Shown: one piece after another, positions 23,328 to 40,599 of the stretch | Numbering within the stretch: position 1 is the first letter of the stretch | Layout of the letters: each line of letters opens with the position of its first letter | DNA from: Amaranthus tricolor | Taxonomy: Eukaryota; Streptophyta; Magnoliopsida; Caryophyllales; Amaranthaceae | DNA: 64,000 nucleotides | NCBI RefSeq assembly: GCF_026212465.1 | Contig: NC_080062.1 | Coordinates: 1,107,501 to 1,171,500, forward strand | Direction of reading: 5' to 3' | Notes under the pieces: generated by a model | What the model was told of the DNA's origin: nothing | The model's input: only the letters and a program-made list of their open reading frames with translations | Database searches by the model: none | Program-made: the position numbers and the translations under genes

Positions 23328-23755
23328 CTAAAGGTTTGATTAGAGGATCCATAAGTCCTTGTGCCGTTCCTACTTTACTTGTGCCAAAAAAGAATGGAGA
23401 AATGAGGATGTGTGTGGATAGTAGAGCCATCAATAGAATCACTATCAAGTATAGATTTCCCATACCTAGACTTAATGATTTGTTAGATGACCTATATGGC
23501 TCTAAAGTTTTCTCTAAGATTGACCTGAGGAGTGGATATCACCGAGTTAGAATCCATGAGGGGGATGAGTGGAAAACCACATTTAAGAGTAAGGAAGGAC
23601 TCTATGAATGGTTAGTTATGCCCGTTGGTTTATCTAATGCACCTTCTACCTTTATGAGACTTGTGAACCAAACCTTGAAGCCTTTCTTAGGTCACTTTGT
23701 AGTGGTTTATTTTGATGATATGTTACCAAGCTTGAGGTCAAGCTTCTCCAAAGAA
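23328..23755 (+). pseudogene. Gypsy reverse transcriptase fragment, frameshifted and truncated
   Basis: Continues the polyprotein in the +1 frame: [68 protein letters not shown] and FVVVYFDDM, the catalytic-aspartate motif. Directly after YFDDM the sequence is unrelated and leads into the polypurine tract, so the rest of RT, RNase H and integrase have been deleted. Confidence 0.9.
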
Positions 23756-23763
23756 GGGGAGGA

Positions 23764-24837
23764 TGATGTAGGATCACCTACATCTGGTTCTGATGAACTA
23801 ACACGGATCAATACCATGATTCATCATATGGAAGATGCTCAAATTCAAGGTTCAAATGTTAAGTCTTTTAATTTTGTAATCATGAACTAAATCTTCTTCT
23901 TTAATTTTTATTTTGTATTTTCATTTTTATAATGAAACAAAGTCTTAGAGATGATTAAGCCAGGTTTAGGATCAAGCTTAATCATGTCTCATGTTTAGTT
24001 AGTCGAGTTGTAATTTTTATTTTATTGAGTCTAATATTTATTTTGCTCATGGGACGTTTTTTACAAAATTAAAATGCATGGATCAAAACAACCAATCAAA
24101 TTCTCCAAATTGAGCCGTTGCATTCTTCAAAACTAGCTGATTTACCACAGCCATATGTTTTGAAGATTGAGTGGGATTTTTATGATAATATCTCTTACAA
24201 ATCAGCCACAAATAATCCCAAGAAGATAGAAGAGCTGATTTGCAAATCCCAAAGAAAAATTAGCTGTTAGAGACAACAAAACTAGCTGTTAGAGACAACA
24301 AAAAAAAATCAGCAAAAATCTCCTTGTTCTTTTACTAGCTGTTGCATTTTATTGCCATTTTGGTTGTACTTTCATTTTCAAAGTTTGTACTCATTGCTGA
24401 ATGCTTTAGTATAAATAGGATGTATGCACTCTTGTAATTCACAACCTGATTTTTACATTCTGAATACAAAACAACCCTTGAGCAAATCCCTTTGTTCTCT
24501 CTTTGCAATTTACTTTAACTTGGATTGGTTTTAGTAAGTTGAAGTTCCTATGCTTTTCATTCTTTTGGCTTAAAGTTTGAATGTGTTCTTAGGAGCCCTT
24601 GGTTTTAATTTGTGGTGAATCTGTATCAAATTAATCCTTGGATCAGCCATTTTCAAGTTGTTCAATTCAACATATCTTTTCTTAGTTCTTCTTATTACAA
24701 AACCCACAAAAATCACAAAAAAAAAACATTTTACAATATCACCTACACTTCAGCCTTAATTGCTGAAATTTCGAAACCTCAAAACATACGTGTGCATATA
24801 GTTTGGTCCTTGTTCAAAACATAGCCAACCTATATCA
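23764..24837 (+). repeat. 3' LTR of gypsy element
   Basis: 1074 bp, nearly identical to the 5' LTR. Differences seen: A to G in GCCATTTTGGTTG, T to C in ATTTTACAATATC, and one extra A in the A-run before ACATTTTA. Confidence 0.9.
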
Positions 24838-25193
24838 ACCGCGCCGGTAACAGACGGTCTTGTAAGAGAGATTTACATCTCTTTAGACGAAGGAGAGGGG
24901 CAAAGGGCTATAAACCTAACTTTCTCACCAAGTAACCCGGATGGATTTGGGTTTATAAACGGGTTAGAGATTATATCTGTGCCGGATGGGTTGTATGTTA
25001 ACCGTTCGTCATCCAATATGGTTCCATATCTTGAGGGTGGGTTTCAAAATTATTTGAATAACCTGTTTAATTTTTCGGATTCAATAGCTATGGAAAATAT
25101 TATCCGGTTGAACGTTGGCGGGCCGACTGTGGATCCGAGTGAGGATTCCGGACTTCGCCGGACTTGGTTCGGCATAGACGATGACTACATGAT

Positions 25194-27006
<1,813 letters not shown>

Positions 27007-28280
27007 TTATGGTCTAAACTCCACAATATCCTACGACGATACTACAATCAATTATACGGTTGCAACACTATCGTATACGGCGCCAGAATTAGTGTACTTG
27101 ACAATGAGGGAGATGGGACCATATGTTGGAGAATTGAAGAAAAACCAAAATTTGACATGGTTGTTCGAGGTCGATGTTGGATTTAATTATCTTGTGAGGC
27201 TCCATTTTTGCGAGTTAGATTCCACAATCAACAGCAATGACCAAAGAAGTTTCGACGTTAGTATCAACAATCAAATGGGTGCACATGATATTGATGTTTT
27301 TGCGCTAACTGGTGGCATTTTCATTCCAATGTATCGAGATTTCGTTACGCTCTTTGAAGGTAGTGATACCATCATAGCTAGTGTCGAAACCAGAGGTCTT
27401 CTTTCAGTGACACTTACTCCCGACCCTACCACAACGTAAGTTAATCATTGTTTTTTATGGGTAAGAAATCGAGAATCCGGCCCCTGCATGAGGAGGCTAG
27501 GAGTCAAGCATTGATTTTCCCCTGGGTTAAAAATTGAACGCCTATCATAAGAATGAATGGAAAGACTTTTCTACAATACATTTGCATAGATTTTAACCAA
27601 GTCAAACTCACTGTCTTTGACGGTGTTTTTTTAGTCTTCTAACCCAAAAAATTACATTTTTAGCCAATGTAGGTTTAAAATCGCTATTTAAGATAGCAAT
27701 TTCACGAGAAGTTTAGTTTTCAACTGTTTTTACCTGAAGCCCATTTCTCTTTTTTTTAAAAAAAATAAATTTTTTTTTACTAATAATTAATCATTAGGGT
27801 AAAAGTCTTAAGCTAATGATTAAGACCCCATGATATAATAAATAGGGTAAAAATCATTAGGGTAAAACAAAACAAATATTCATATAATAATTAATCAGCT
27901 AATAATTATTTTCATTAATATAAACAAGATATATTTCATAATAAATACAAATATATTTACTGTTGTAAATATATATTCTTGACATAATATTTAAAAAAGT
28001 TGATGTTGTTTCATATTAAGAAAATTAGGATAAGACTTTTTGTCACACTACAATAAATTTTTTATTTTTTAATTGTTTTAAATAAATACACAACAATATA
28101 GTTAGAGTTTAGTTTTCAAATTTGCAATAATGGTCAACTGTTGCTCTGTGTTTTTAGGTATAATGATGTCATGCTCAATGGATTGGAGATTTTCAAGTTA
28201 AGTTCTTCAAATGGTTCTCTTGCTGCACCAAATCCTACTCTTGCTGCACCAAATCCTACTTTCCCTTTACAAAGTAATAA

Positions 28281-29138
28281 TCTTATTATTTGCCGTTTAG
28301 ACTTTGTCAACCTTTCTAATAATAAGATTTGATTCTAATATGTTATGTGAGAAATGGGCTCTATCAGTTGCAAATATATAATAAACGGAGGAAGTAGAAT
28401 TCCAGCCACAACCATATGTTATGTTAAAAATTGTCTCTATCAGTTGCAAATATATAATAAACGGAGGAAGTAGAATTCTAGCCACAACCATAAGCATATA
28501 TAATAAGTTGGGGCTCCATCGACCACTGGTCTGATCACGCACTTACATGCTTCAGGCATGTCATGTATAGGTTCAAGCCATGTTTGATCTAGTACTAATA
28601 ATTGATAGAATATATAACGTACATATCTCGAGGCTTTAATATTAGTTTAAGCTTTTGGTTGTAACTTCAAGATATATTATATATTTTGTCAGTTGATAAA
28701 ATATTCAATAGAATATCCCAAGATTTTAGCTATTGATTTGGGTTAAGTATCCTGTCATTAGTTCAGATAAGTTCCAATTAGAGTTAATTACCTAGATTGA
28801 ATTTACTACTATAATAAAAGTATTATTTTTGAGATTAGATTTACTACTTGGAAAATATCTATTTGCTATTGTGTTGATCACTTTTGTGATTTCGAAAACC
28901 CTGACATCATCCTGGCCCTTCTATGTATTTTAAAAAAATATATAACTGGATTGATTTATGTCTAAGTAGTATAATGCTCTTGCATCTTTTAAATTTGTTA
29001 CATCATAATCTCCAATTTGATGACATTTTGGCTAAAATATAATAAAATGCAAAGAACAGAGGAATGTTTAATGGTTATCATTTTCATCATTATTTCTTGC
29101 AAAAGTTTCACTAAACAAATCTTGGTTGCACATTGTAG
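28281..29138. other. Junction between unit C and LRK10L copy 2
   Basis: No gene. The kinase exon of C is replaced here by unrelated sequence. Two copies of a 76-bp unit (CTCTATCAGTTGCAAATATA..., starting 28359 and 28435) each contain ACGGAGGAAGTAGAAT, a Stowaway-like end. From about 29115 the sequence matches the LRK10L region of copy 1. Confidence 0.6.
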
Positions 29139-31098
29139 GACATGAACATGGTCTAACCAAAATCATGATCATCTTCATCATACTTGGTAAATTCATCATT
29201 TCCTATCCATCTTTGCTCTACTTAAGAAGTTTTAGATTTTCCTTTCAACTCTTGTTCGCAATTAGTAACTGTGAACAGCTTCGTGTAAAAAACACTTGCT
29301 GCCTCCTTTTTTTGAACAAAGGAGACCTGGGATACAAACCCAAATCTAACATCATATCAGAGTTTGCGCATGTTAAAGTGTCCATTATTATTCATATGTA
29401 TATCATTCAACATCAGAAAAAGAGAAACAGAATATGCAAATTAAGAAACTAGAAGAATAATTTCAACTACACTATAAATTATCGTAAACGTTCTTCGAAC
29501 TTATAAGTAGATTACAAAAATTCAATATTCTAAACAAAAATTTAAAAAAAGAACCCTAAAAAATTCTACCCAAATTAGAAACTAATTCAATTAAATTAAA
29601 AAAGTAAACTAATTTATAGAGAATTTGGACAATTAAAATCAGCCTTGGTTATAACTTGAAATTCGGGCCTCCCATTTTGAATGTTTCGCTTTCATTTAAT
29701 ATTATTTTCTATATTCCAACAAAACTATCAAACAACTTTACACAGTGCAGTGGCATGCATACCACATTCATTGGTGTAGGTTGTGACTTTGATTCCAGCA
29801 ATGCTTATATACTCTTCATTTTTTTTTCCTAAGAGATGGGGTTACATGGGAACCCCATGCTAACGAACTTGGTACACCTATGCTTTTACTTCAATTTTTA
29901 TTTGAATTGTTCAGACTCATTTTTTTCAACTTGTGGTCTTACCGGTGAAGCTAACTCCTATGTGAATATTTTCTTTTCAGGAATTGGAATAGGCATATGC
30001 ATGTTAATTGCACTAATCCTCTTGTACAAAAAGATGAACTCGATGATCGAGAAAAGTAAAGAAATTGAAACATTGTTGAAACAACATGGATCCCTCGGTC
30101 CAAAGAGGCATACTTATGCAGATTTGAAGAGAATTACAAACTCCTTCAAAATCAAGCTAGGTGAAGGAGGTTACGGTATTGTATACAAAGGAAAACTACA
30201 TTGTGGGGATCAAGTGGCAGTGAAAATTCTCAAGAGATCATCGAATCGAGATATGGATATGGTGGAATTCATCAATGAAGTTGCAAGTATCGGAAACACC
30301 AATCATAAAAACATTGTGAAACTCCTAGGCTTTTGTTACGAGGGTTCAAAACGCGCTCTTATATATGACTACATGCCTTGCGGATCTCTTGAAAAGTTCA
30401 CACATGGGGGCAGAGACGAAAACAATCAACAACTCTCATGGAAAAGTTTATTTGAAATCGCGATTGGGATTGCAAGAGGGCTAGAGTACTTGCACCAAGG
30501 GTGCAACACGAGAATATTACACTTTGACATTAAGCCCCAAAACATTCTATTAGACGAGAATTATTGCCCCAAGATATCTGATTTTGGCCTGGCTAAGATA
30601 TGCCCACAAAAGGACAGCATAATATCAATGTCAGATGCCAGAGGAACTGGAGTGTACATTGCACATGAGGTTTTCTTCAAGAGATTTGGCGGAGTTTCTC
30701 ATAAATCAGATGTTTATAGTTACGGAATGTGGGTTTTGGAAATCGTTGGGTGTCGAAAAAATATTGATGCGAAATTGGAACATAGTAGTGAGCAGTATTT
30801 TCCGCATTGGATTTACAAGCAACTCGAGGAAGTTGAAGAGATCGATCAAATCGACACCACAAACAACAACGAGGGATCAGTACTCAAAAGGAAGATGGTT
30901 GTAGTGGGTTTATGGTGCATACAAACCAACCCCTTCACCCGACCAAATATGACTCGAGTTGTAGAAATGCTCGAAGGAACACTCGACTTGCTGCAGATTC
31001 CTCCGATTCCATCTCTTGCTTCTCCTTTGAGATCACACGAAATTTCTACCACTCTAGATGAAATCTTATTAGGTGGACTTTTTGTATCCTCCATTTGA
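29139..31098 (+). CDS. LRK10L (Lr10-like) receptor kinase 2, membrane and kinase exons
   Basis: Exon 29139-29186 (48 bp; acceptor TTGTAG, donor GTAAAT) joined to exon 29981-31098 (acceptor TTTTCAG). The join reads KIMIIFIILGIGIGICMLI, making one membrane segment; reading from the upstream ATG at 29836 would be intron. The kinase has GEGGYGIVYKG, VAVKILKRS, ILHFDIKPQNILLDE (HFD, so non-RD) and SDFGLAKICP, ending LEGTLDLLQIPPIPSLA before the stop at 31096-31098. The family is plasma-membrane kinases related to wheat Lr10, normally with a cysteine-rich GUB_WAK ectodomain; no such exon is seen upstream. One odd residue: the APE motif reads AHE (GVYIAHEVF), whereas copy 1 keeps APE (GYNAPEVF). This may be a 5'-truncated gene or a recent pseudogene; the kinase frame itself is intact. 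Confidence 0.75.
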
Positions 31099-34257
<3,159 letters not shown>

Positions 34258-36851
34258 TTATGGTCTAAACTTCACAATGTCCTACGACGATACCACATTC
34301 AATTATACAGTTGCAACACCATCGTATATGGCGCCAGAATTAGTGTACTTGACTATGAGGGAGATAGGACCATATGTTGGAGAATTGAAGAAAAACATAA
34401 ATTTGACATGGTTGTTCGAGGTCGATGTTGGATTTAATTATCATGTGAGGCTTCATTTTTGCGAGTTAGATTCCACAATTAACAACACTGGCCAAAGACG
34501 TTTCGACGTTACTATTAACAATCAAATGGGTGCACATGATATTGATGTTTTTGCGCTAACTGGTGGCATTTTCATTCCAATGTATCGAAATTTCGTTACA
34601 CTCTTTGAAGGTAGTGGTACCAACAAAGCTAGTGCCGAAACCAGAGGTCTTATTTCAGTGACATTTACTCCTGACCCTACCGCAACGTAAGTTAATCATT
34701 ATTTTTTATGGGTAAGAAATCGAGAATCCGATCCCTGCATGAGGAGGCTTGGAGTCAAGCATTGATTTTTCCCTGGGTTAAAAATTGAACGCCTATCACA
34801 AGAATGAATGGAAAGATTTTCTACAATACATTTGCATATATTTTAACCAAGTCAAACTCGCCGTGTGTTTTTTTAATCTTTTGACCCAAAAACTTACATT
34901 TTTAGCCAATATGGGTTTAAAATCGCTATTTAAGATAGCAATTTTACGTGAAGTTTACTTTTCCAACTGTTTTTACCTGAAGCCTATTTCTCTATTTTTT
35001 TAAAAATAAAAAAAAAATTCTTTTTTTTAGTTTGTTCATTTTTCTTGCCACATTTTATTTTATGGAAGTGGTCCCCCACCACGGAAAATTTTGTCATATA
35101 CAAATTTTTCCTTACTTTAAAGTTAATCCAGCTTTATGCAATATAATTGATTTTACAATTTCTTAGTCTTTGTATTATATATGATTCATTATTGCAATTT
35201 CAAAAGAGCATATAGAATAATTATTTGTTTGATAACAAGAATATTTTCCTTCTAAAAATACTTTATTTAATGACTTTTTCAAATTTGCATTGAAGTTGAA
35301 ACTTTTCTCTTTTTTTTCTAGATATGACAATCTCTTGCTCAATGGATTGGAGATTTTCAAGTTGGAGATTTTCTAGATATGAATTTAACATCTTTACAAG
35401 GTAATAATCGATCGTCGAATAGTTCTCATCATTTAATACCGATTATCGGAGGCATCCGTGGTGCTATTCTAGTAGTCGCACTCATATCATCAATATTTCA
35501 TAATCATTTTCCGAAGAAAAAAGGAGAAACAAAAATTCATGAAACAATGAGCAAAGATGATACTAGCAAGCTTAAGTGGATTTCGTCGTTGGATTATTCT
35601 GGATCTAATGCAACTACCGCTAGTGTGATTTCTTCTCTGCAGTCCGATCTTTGTCGACTTCTCTCATTTGCGCAAGGTAGGGTTGCTACGAACGATTTCG
35701 ACGACGATTTGATCATAGGAACCAGTGGGTTCGGTAAAGTTTACAAGGGTTCAATAGATGATGGAGCCACTATTGTGGCCATAAAACGTCTTACGACAAC
35801 ATCGAAGCAAGGCGCTCGCGAGTTTGAAACAGAAATCGAGATGCTATCGAGACTACGTCACGTACATTTGGTGTCCTTAATAGGATATTGTGACAAACAC
35901 GGTGAAATGATCATAGTTTACGAGTATATGCCACGTGGCACTCTTCGAGATCACTTGTTGTACAAGAATCCCGAGAGAAGCGAGAACCATACACCATTGT
36001 CGTGGAAGCAACAACTTATAATTTGTCTTGGATCAGCTCGCGGTTTGCACTATCTTCACGCGGGTGCTAAACAATTGATTATTTATCGAGATGTCAAGTC
36101 TACGAATATTCTTCTTGATGATAAGTGGACGGCCAAAGTCTCAGACTTTGGCTTTTCAAAGGTAGGACCCACTCCTGGTGATATGGGTCCTACCCATGTT
36201 AGTACCGCTGTTAAAGGTAGTGTTGGATATTTAGATCCAGAGTACTATCGACGTCAACAATTGACAGAGAAATCAGATGTATACTCCTTCGGAGTTTTGT
36301 TGTTCGAGGTTTTATGTGCTCGATTTGCGATGAACCCTAATCTACCCAAGCAACAAGTGAACTTAGCAGTGTGGGCTCGTTAAAACTACAAAAATAAAAC
36401 CCTCCACACAATTGTCGATCCAAATGTAACAGGGCAAATTGCACCCGAATGTCTAAGAAAATTTGGAGAAGTGGCAGAAATGTGTACATGAGAATATGGA
36501 AGTGATCGTCCTTCGATGGGGGACGTAGTTTGGGGCATTGAATTTGCCATACAACTACAAGAAACCGCGGAGAAAATTATGCAAAACAATTTAAGTGATG
36601 ATCCTCAAGGAGAAATTTTAGATTCTACGATAAGTTTTAAACATGATGGGGCAAATGCATTAGGTTCAATGTATATTGATGATGAGTCGACCACATTAAA
36701 TGATGATTTTTCTGATACTAAGATGGTTGATATGGGCACAAAAAAGTTATTGGATAGTAGAACTACTACATTTAATTCATCGGAATCACCCATAATTGAT
36801 ATGAAGTCTGGTTCGGTTTTTTCTGAAATTATCGACCCAAAAGCCAGATGA
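34258..36851 (+). pseudogene. CrRLK1L unit E: exons 2 and 3, broken
   Basis: Exon 2 (34258-34686, 429 bp) is open: INYTVATPSYMAPELVYLTM-like, LTWLFEVDVGFNYHVRLHFC, NNQMGAHDIDVFALTGG, with donor GTAAGT. Exon 3 starts at 35322 after TTTCTAG but stops at once: a rearranged repeat of GGAGATTTTC replaces the AAPNP segment and gives TAG. In the membrane segment a 2-bp loss and a nearby 1-bp loss shift and then restore the frame, turning the hydrophobic helix into [16 protein letters not shown]. Further on HRD is YRD ([10 protein letters not shown]), and TAT to TAA after VNLAVWAR stops the C-lobe at 36381-36383. The rest is recognisable to TGA at 36849-36851, including DRPSMGDVVW in another segment. 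Clearly a pseudogene. Confidence 0.85.
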
Positions 36852-39528
36852 CTCGTACAAATTGTTGTATGAGCCGATTTCTCTATAAATGTGTTTCATA
36901 CGACACGAGAATATAAGATTTTTATTTCTCTTACAAGAGTATCTAAAAGAAATAAGAAAATATATTTTTTTTGTAAATTTTTTTTTGAGGATAATAAATA
37001 AAACTGTTAATTTGTTAATTAGTATTATATTTTGAGAATATTTCAAGGTACGGTTGTGTTTTTAATATGAATAATTATATCATAAAAATATAAGACGCAT
37101 AAGTGCCGTGTTAGTCCATTTCATTTTTTAGTTTTTTTTTAAGAAAATCTAATAATTTATTGATAAAAATATCTACAACAGAGTAACAATTGATCAAATA
37201 CATAACAATTTTAATCAAACAAAATTTTACTCTCTCCTACTCTTCCTACTTGTCCCAATTACTTTTTGGTTACTATTCAATAATCACTCTTAATTTGTAT
37301 TTTATTCTTAATCTATAACTTAAAATATAATCAAGCGGGATTTTATTTCATTCGTCTCAATACAATGATTACTAATATCAACTTTTCATAATTTTTAATT
37401 ATGCACAATTAAAGATATTAAAAGTTAAAAGGTTACCTCGACAAGTGTAAAACAGGCAAAAGAGACAAGTATGTTGAATATAAGGGAGTATATAAAGAAA
37501 AGTCATGATCATTATAAAGGAGATCCAATACTAAAGTCTTCCCTCTATCATGATCATTATAAGGTTGATAGTAGCCCCAAAATTTACAATGAAGGTTCGA
37601 ATTTTTTGAGAGAAAAAAAGAGAGAGAAGAGAGCAAGATTAGCAATTTATAAAAGTCTAGTTTTTTTCTACTTTGCCACATACATACATAACAAAATTCT
37701 TTTTTACTCTTCTCAAATGGAATTATAAAATTTTATGTCAAATTTTAATTAATAATTCTCATTAATTTATATAAAAAAATATATTCATATGTGAATATTG
37801 ATAAATTCGTCTCGATATATATTTATTAAATATTATTTATTATAACTTTTAATAATTTATAATAAAAATTATTTAACTTTTATATTTACATTAAAATCTA
37901 AAAACAAAAATTACAAGAATAAAAGAAAATGTAGCGATAAAAGTAAGAATACTTTTGGGAGAGACTTGTATACTAAGTAGACAAATTGGACAAGTCAATT
38001 GGTGAGTGGCAAAATGAGACTTGAGAGTCAAGATCAACCCTCAAAGTTAGGGCAACTGTTTCTTTATTTTAGATTATAATTTATTGGGGCCTTCAAGTAA
38101 AATAAGAACAAATTTCATAAAGTTGTTGAATTTTCTTCTATGCTAAAAACCATTTTGATAAATTGATTGATCATAGCTTTTGTTTTTTATTGGAAGATGG
38201 CAAATAAGGAGTCCAAGGTTGGACCTGCCTAGGCTATCAACTAATTTATTTAAATTAAAATCTATTTGTTTTGAATTGTTTGAAGTATTATAACCTTTTT
38301 TATTCTAATGTAATAATACCTCATATGGTTTTTCACATTTTTTATACATCATTTTAATTTTTAATGTGTCCAAAAGTGTTTGTTAAAAATTATAAAAAGT
38401 TAATGATAATAAAATATACATTGAGACGAATCAAACAAGATCGCATATACTTATTAATATATTGAGAATAATAGCTACTCTTGTGAAAAACCGGCTCTCG
38501 GTGAAACGATCTCAAAACAAGAAGCTTATTTATTAAAAATTATAAATTGAGTTATTCAACTCATGATTGATGAACGTCTCACAATAAGACCGTGTCACAC
38601 AACAATTTGTGTGAGAATAAAATAAAACTAGAATAATTGGTGAATAGTATGAAAAAAAAAAATCATCTAATAAGAATAGGAAGGAGTAAAAAAAAATGAC
38701 AATTGAGTTGGATCCACCTATATATATAGATGAGTCATCAAAAACGACTAAATTTACTTAAAGGCTAATAAGCAAAAAACATACTTCCTCCGTCTCTTTT
38801 GAGTGCCTATTTGATTATACACACTATTCAATGTATTGTTTTAATTCATAATGTCTAAAATTATGGATAATAAAAATTATAAAAAATTAATATTAATAAA
38901 ATTTACATTAAGACTAATCAAGAAAGATCCAACTTGACATTTTTTTGTTAATATATTAAAAATAAAAATACAAATTAAGGGTAATCTTTAATTTTTAATT
39001 TTTAATGTAAAACATATAGAGTTAGGAGTCATATAATATACCCCAAACCAATCCTTGATTTGGCCTATGTGCATAATTTTGTATTTACAAGACTAGGTTT
39101 TTATACAATGTAAATATCTATGGGGAAATAAATATTAAACCAAAAGAGAGTATTATTAGAGCATAAAATAAAAAAATATATAATTATCCTCAATGGTAAT
39201 AAATGGTTATAAAGCGATGGATGGAGAAAGACAAATTGAAAAATTAATCCTTTCATTATGAGGGTAAAACATATCGAACATTTGTCCCCAAAATAAAATG
39301 ATAATTTTCCATTACCCTCGTATTATATTATCATCTTTTTTATTTTCATAATTTGACTTTTCTTCTCTTCTTAAATATTCACATAGATCCAAGTATGCTT
39401 TTAAAGTTAAAAATTTAGCTAATGGTGACCTTTAGCTTGATGTTAACTTTATAAACAATAGATGTAATCTAAGTGTTATTGCAAAAGCTAAATTCTCCAA
39501 AAGGTTGCTTATCAATTGGTTAAAGAAG
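36852..39528. other. Duplicated 3' flank of unit E
   Basis: No gene. Aligns with 1887-5578 (minus the hAT-like element) and 48694-51040. Contains the Stowaway copy 37230-37488. The site corresponding to the hAT-like insertion is intact near 38145-38155. Confidence 0.7.
37230..37488. mobile_element. Stowaway-like MITE
   Basis: Orthologous to 2275-2534: starts CTCTCTCCTACTC, ends AAGGGAG, with TA on both sides. Confidence 0.65.
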
Positions 39529-40110
39529 AATAATACGAACTTTTACTGATTTTCCTGCAATAATACGAACTTTCGATTAACCTTGAATAATACGAACTTT
39601 AATATGAATTTCGCTAGAGCATCTTTAACATATTATTAACCTACAATTGTAGGTTAAGTTGCTCAAAACAAATAGACAATACAAAAAATAAAATAAAAAG
39701 TACAAAAAAAAGGAAAAAAAAAAAAAAGTAAAGAACATGAATTCCTAATCCTCACCGTACCCCCTTCCTATCCCTAGCCCAACCTCCAGCACCCATCCCC
39801 CACAGGCCACAACTACCACCGTTCCCCGCTCACTGTCACTCCCATTCCCCACCCACTTCCAGCCACCACCATCTTCATCAAAATCCACCATCAAATCCAA
39901 CCCCCCATCCTTTGCGCAGCCCCTATCCCCCTCTATTCTCAACCACCATAAAACCCTTCCCTCCACTCCACCACCACCAATCGGCCTCCCAAGAACAGCG
40001 CCCTGTGCAGCCTTCCTCAACTCCTTTCCATGACGCAACCTCCACAAACAACCACCATAACCACCCACCCTAAATGTGAACCACCACCATAACCATCCCA
40101 AATTCAAACC
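39529..40110. mobile_element. TIR element with GC-rich passenger, truncated at both ends
   Basis: Picks up inside the left TIR (AATAATACGAACTTTTACTG), includes the palindrome and the C-rich passenger, and leaves homology near 40110. The minus-strand open frame of 136 residues here is Gly/Trp-rich, differs in frame from the other copies and is not called a gene. Confidence 0.65.
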
Positions 40111-40599
40111 AAATTCAAATTCAAGATTTTTTTTTTTTATTTGAAAAACTATCATTAATTAGCCTCAACATTGAACCAAAGTCGAACCACTTTCTTTGAA
40201 ATTTCAACGAGAATATTTAATGCAAAATTTGAGGATGGATGGAGTAATTTAATTGTGTAGATATTAATGGTGTGAGCAATGAAGGGGAGTAATGACAACT
40301 GATCAACCCAAATCAAAATGATTGCTAGTGAAAAATTAGTATATAACTTCTATTTTAGATGAGTCATTAAAGACTAAAAGAGTGTAATTTTATTATTTTG
40401 AAAATTAATTTTCCTAATAATAAATTTATAATCTTCATATTAAGTATACTTTGATCACTAAAGTTAACATACCTTACCTTATCAAAAGAGGTAAAAAAAA
40501 TTACAATCTATACAACCTTCAACTCAAGAAAACCCGCAAATGAACTAAAAAGACTAGCAAGACAAAGAAGAAAAAACAAACAAGCTAAGACTAGTAATA
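40111..40599. other. Intergenic, nothing recognised
   Basis: AT-rich single-copy-looking sequence between the TIR element remnant and the LINE remnant. Confidence 0.5.

Larger units (their letters stand above)
20372..24837 (+). mobile_element. Internally deleted Ty3/gypsy LTR retrotransposon (4466 bp)
   Basis: LTRs 20372-21444 and 23764-24837 (TGATGTAGG...TATATCA), flanked by an exact 5-bp repeat ACCGC (20367-20371 and 24838-24842). PBS TGGTATCAGAGCC (21448-21460) matches tRNA-Met; polypurine tract AAAGAAGGGGAGGA (23750-23763) abuts the 3' LTR. The interior has gag, protease and the start of reverse transcriptase, then jumps from the YFDDM motif to the PPT, so RNase H and integrase are gone. 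By eye the LTRs differ at two substitutions and one A in a poly-A run, so insertion is recent. It inserted into exon 1 of CrRLK1L unit C. Confidence 0.95.

Noticed and set aside
29836..29980. Upstream ATG and about 48 residues as the start of LRK10L 2
   Set aside because: Sequence lies between a good donor (29187) and a TTTTCAG acceptor and is matched by intron in copy 1; treated as intron read-through.
39745..40155. Gly/Trp-rich minus-strand frame (also at 9108, 51701, 51879)
   Set aside because: Frame is not conserved between copies of the element; arises from the C-rich passenger.
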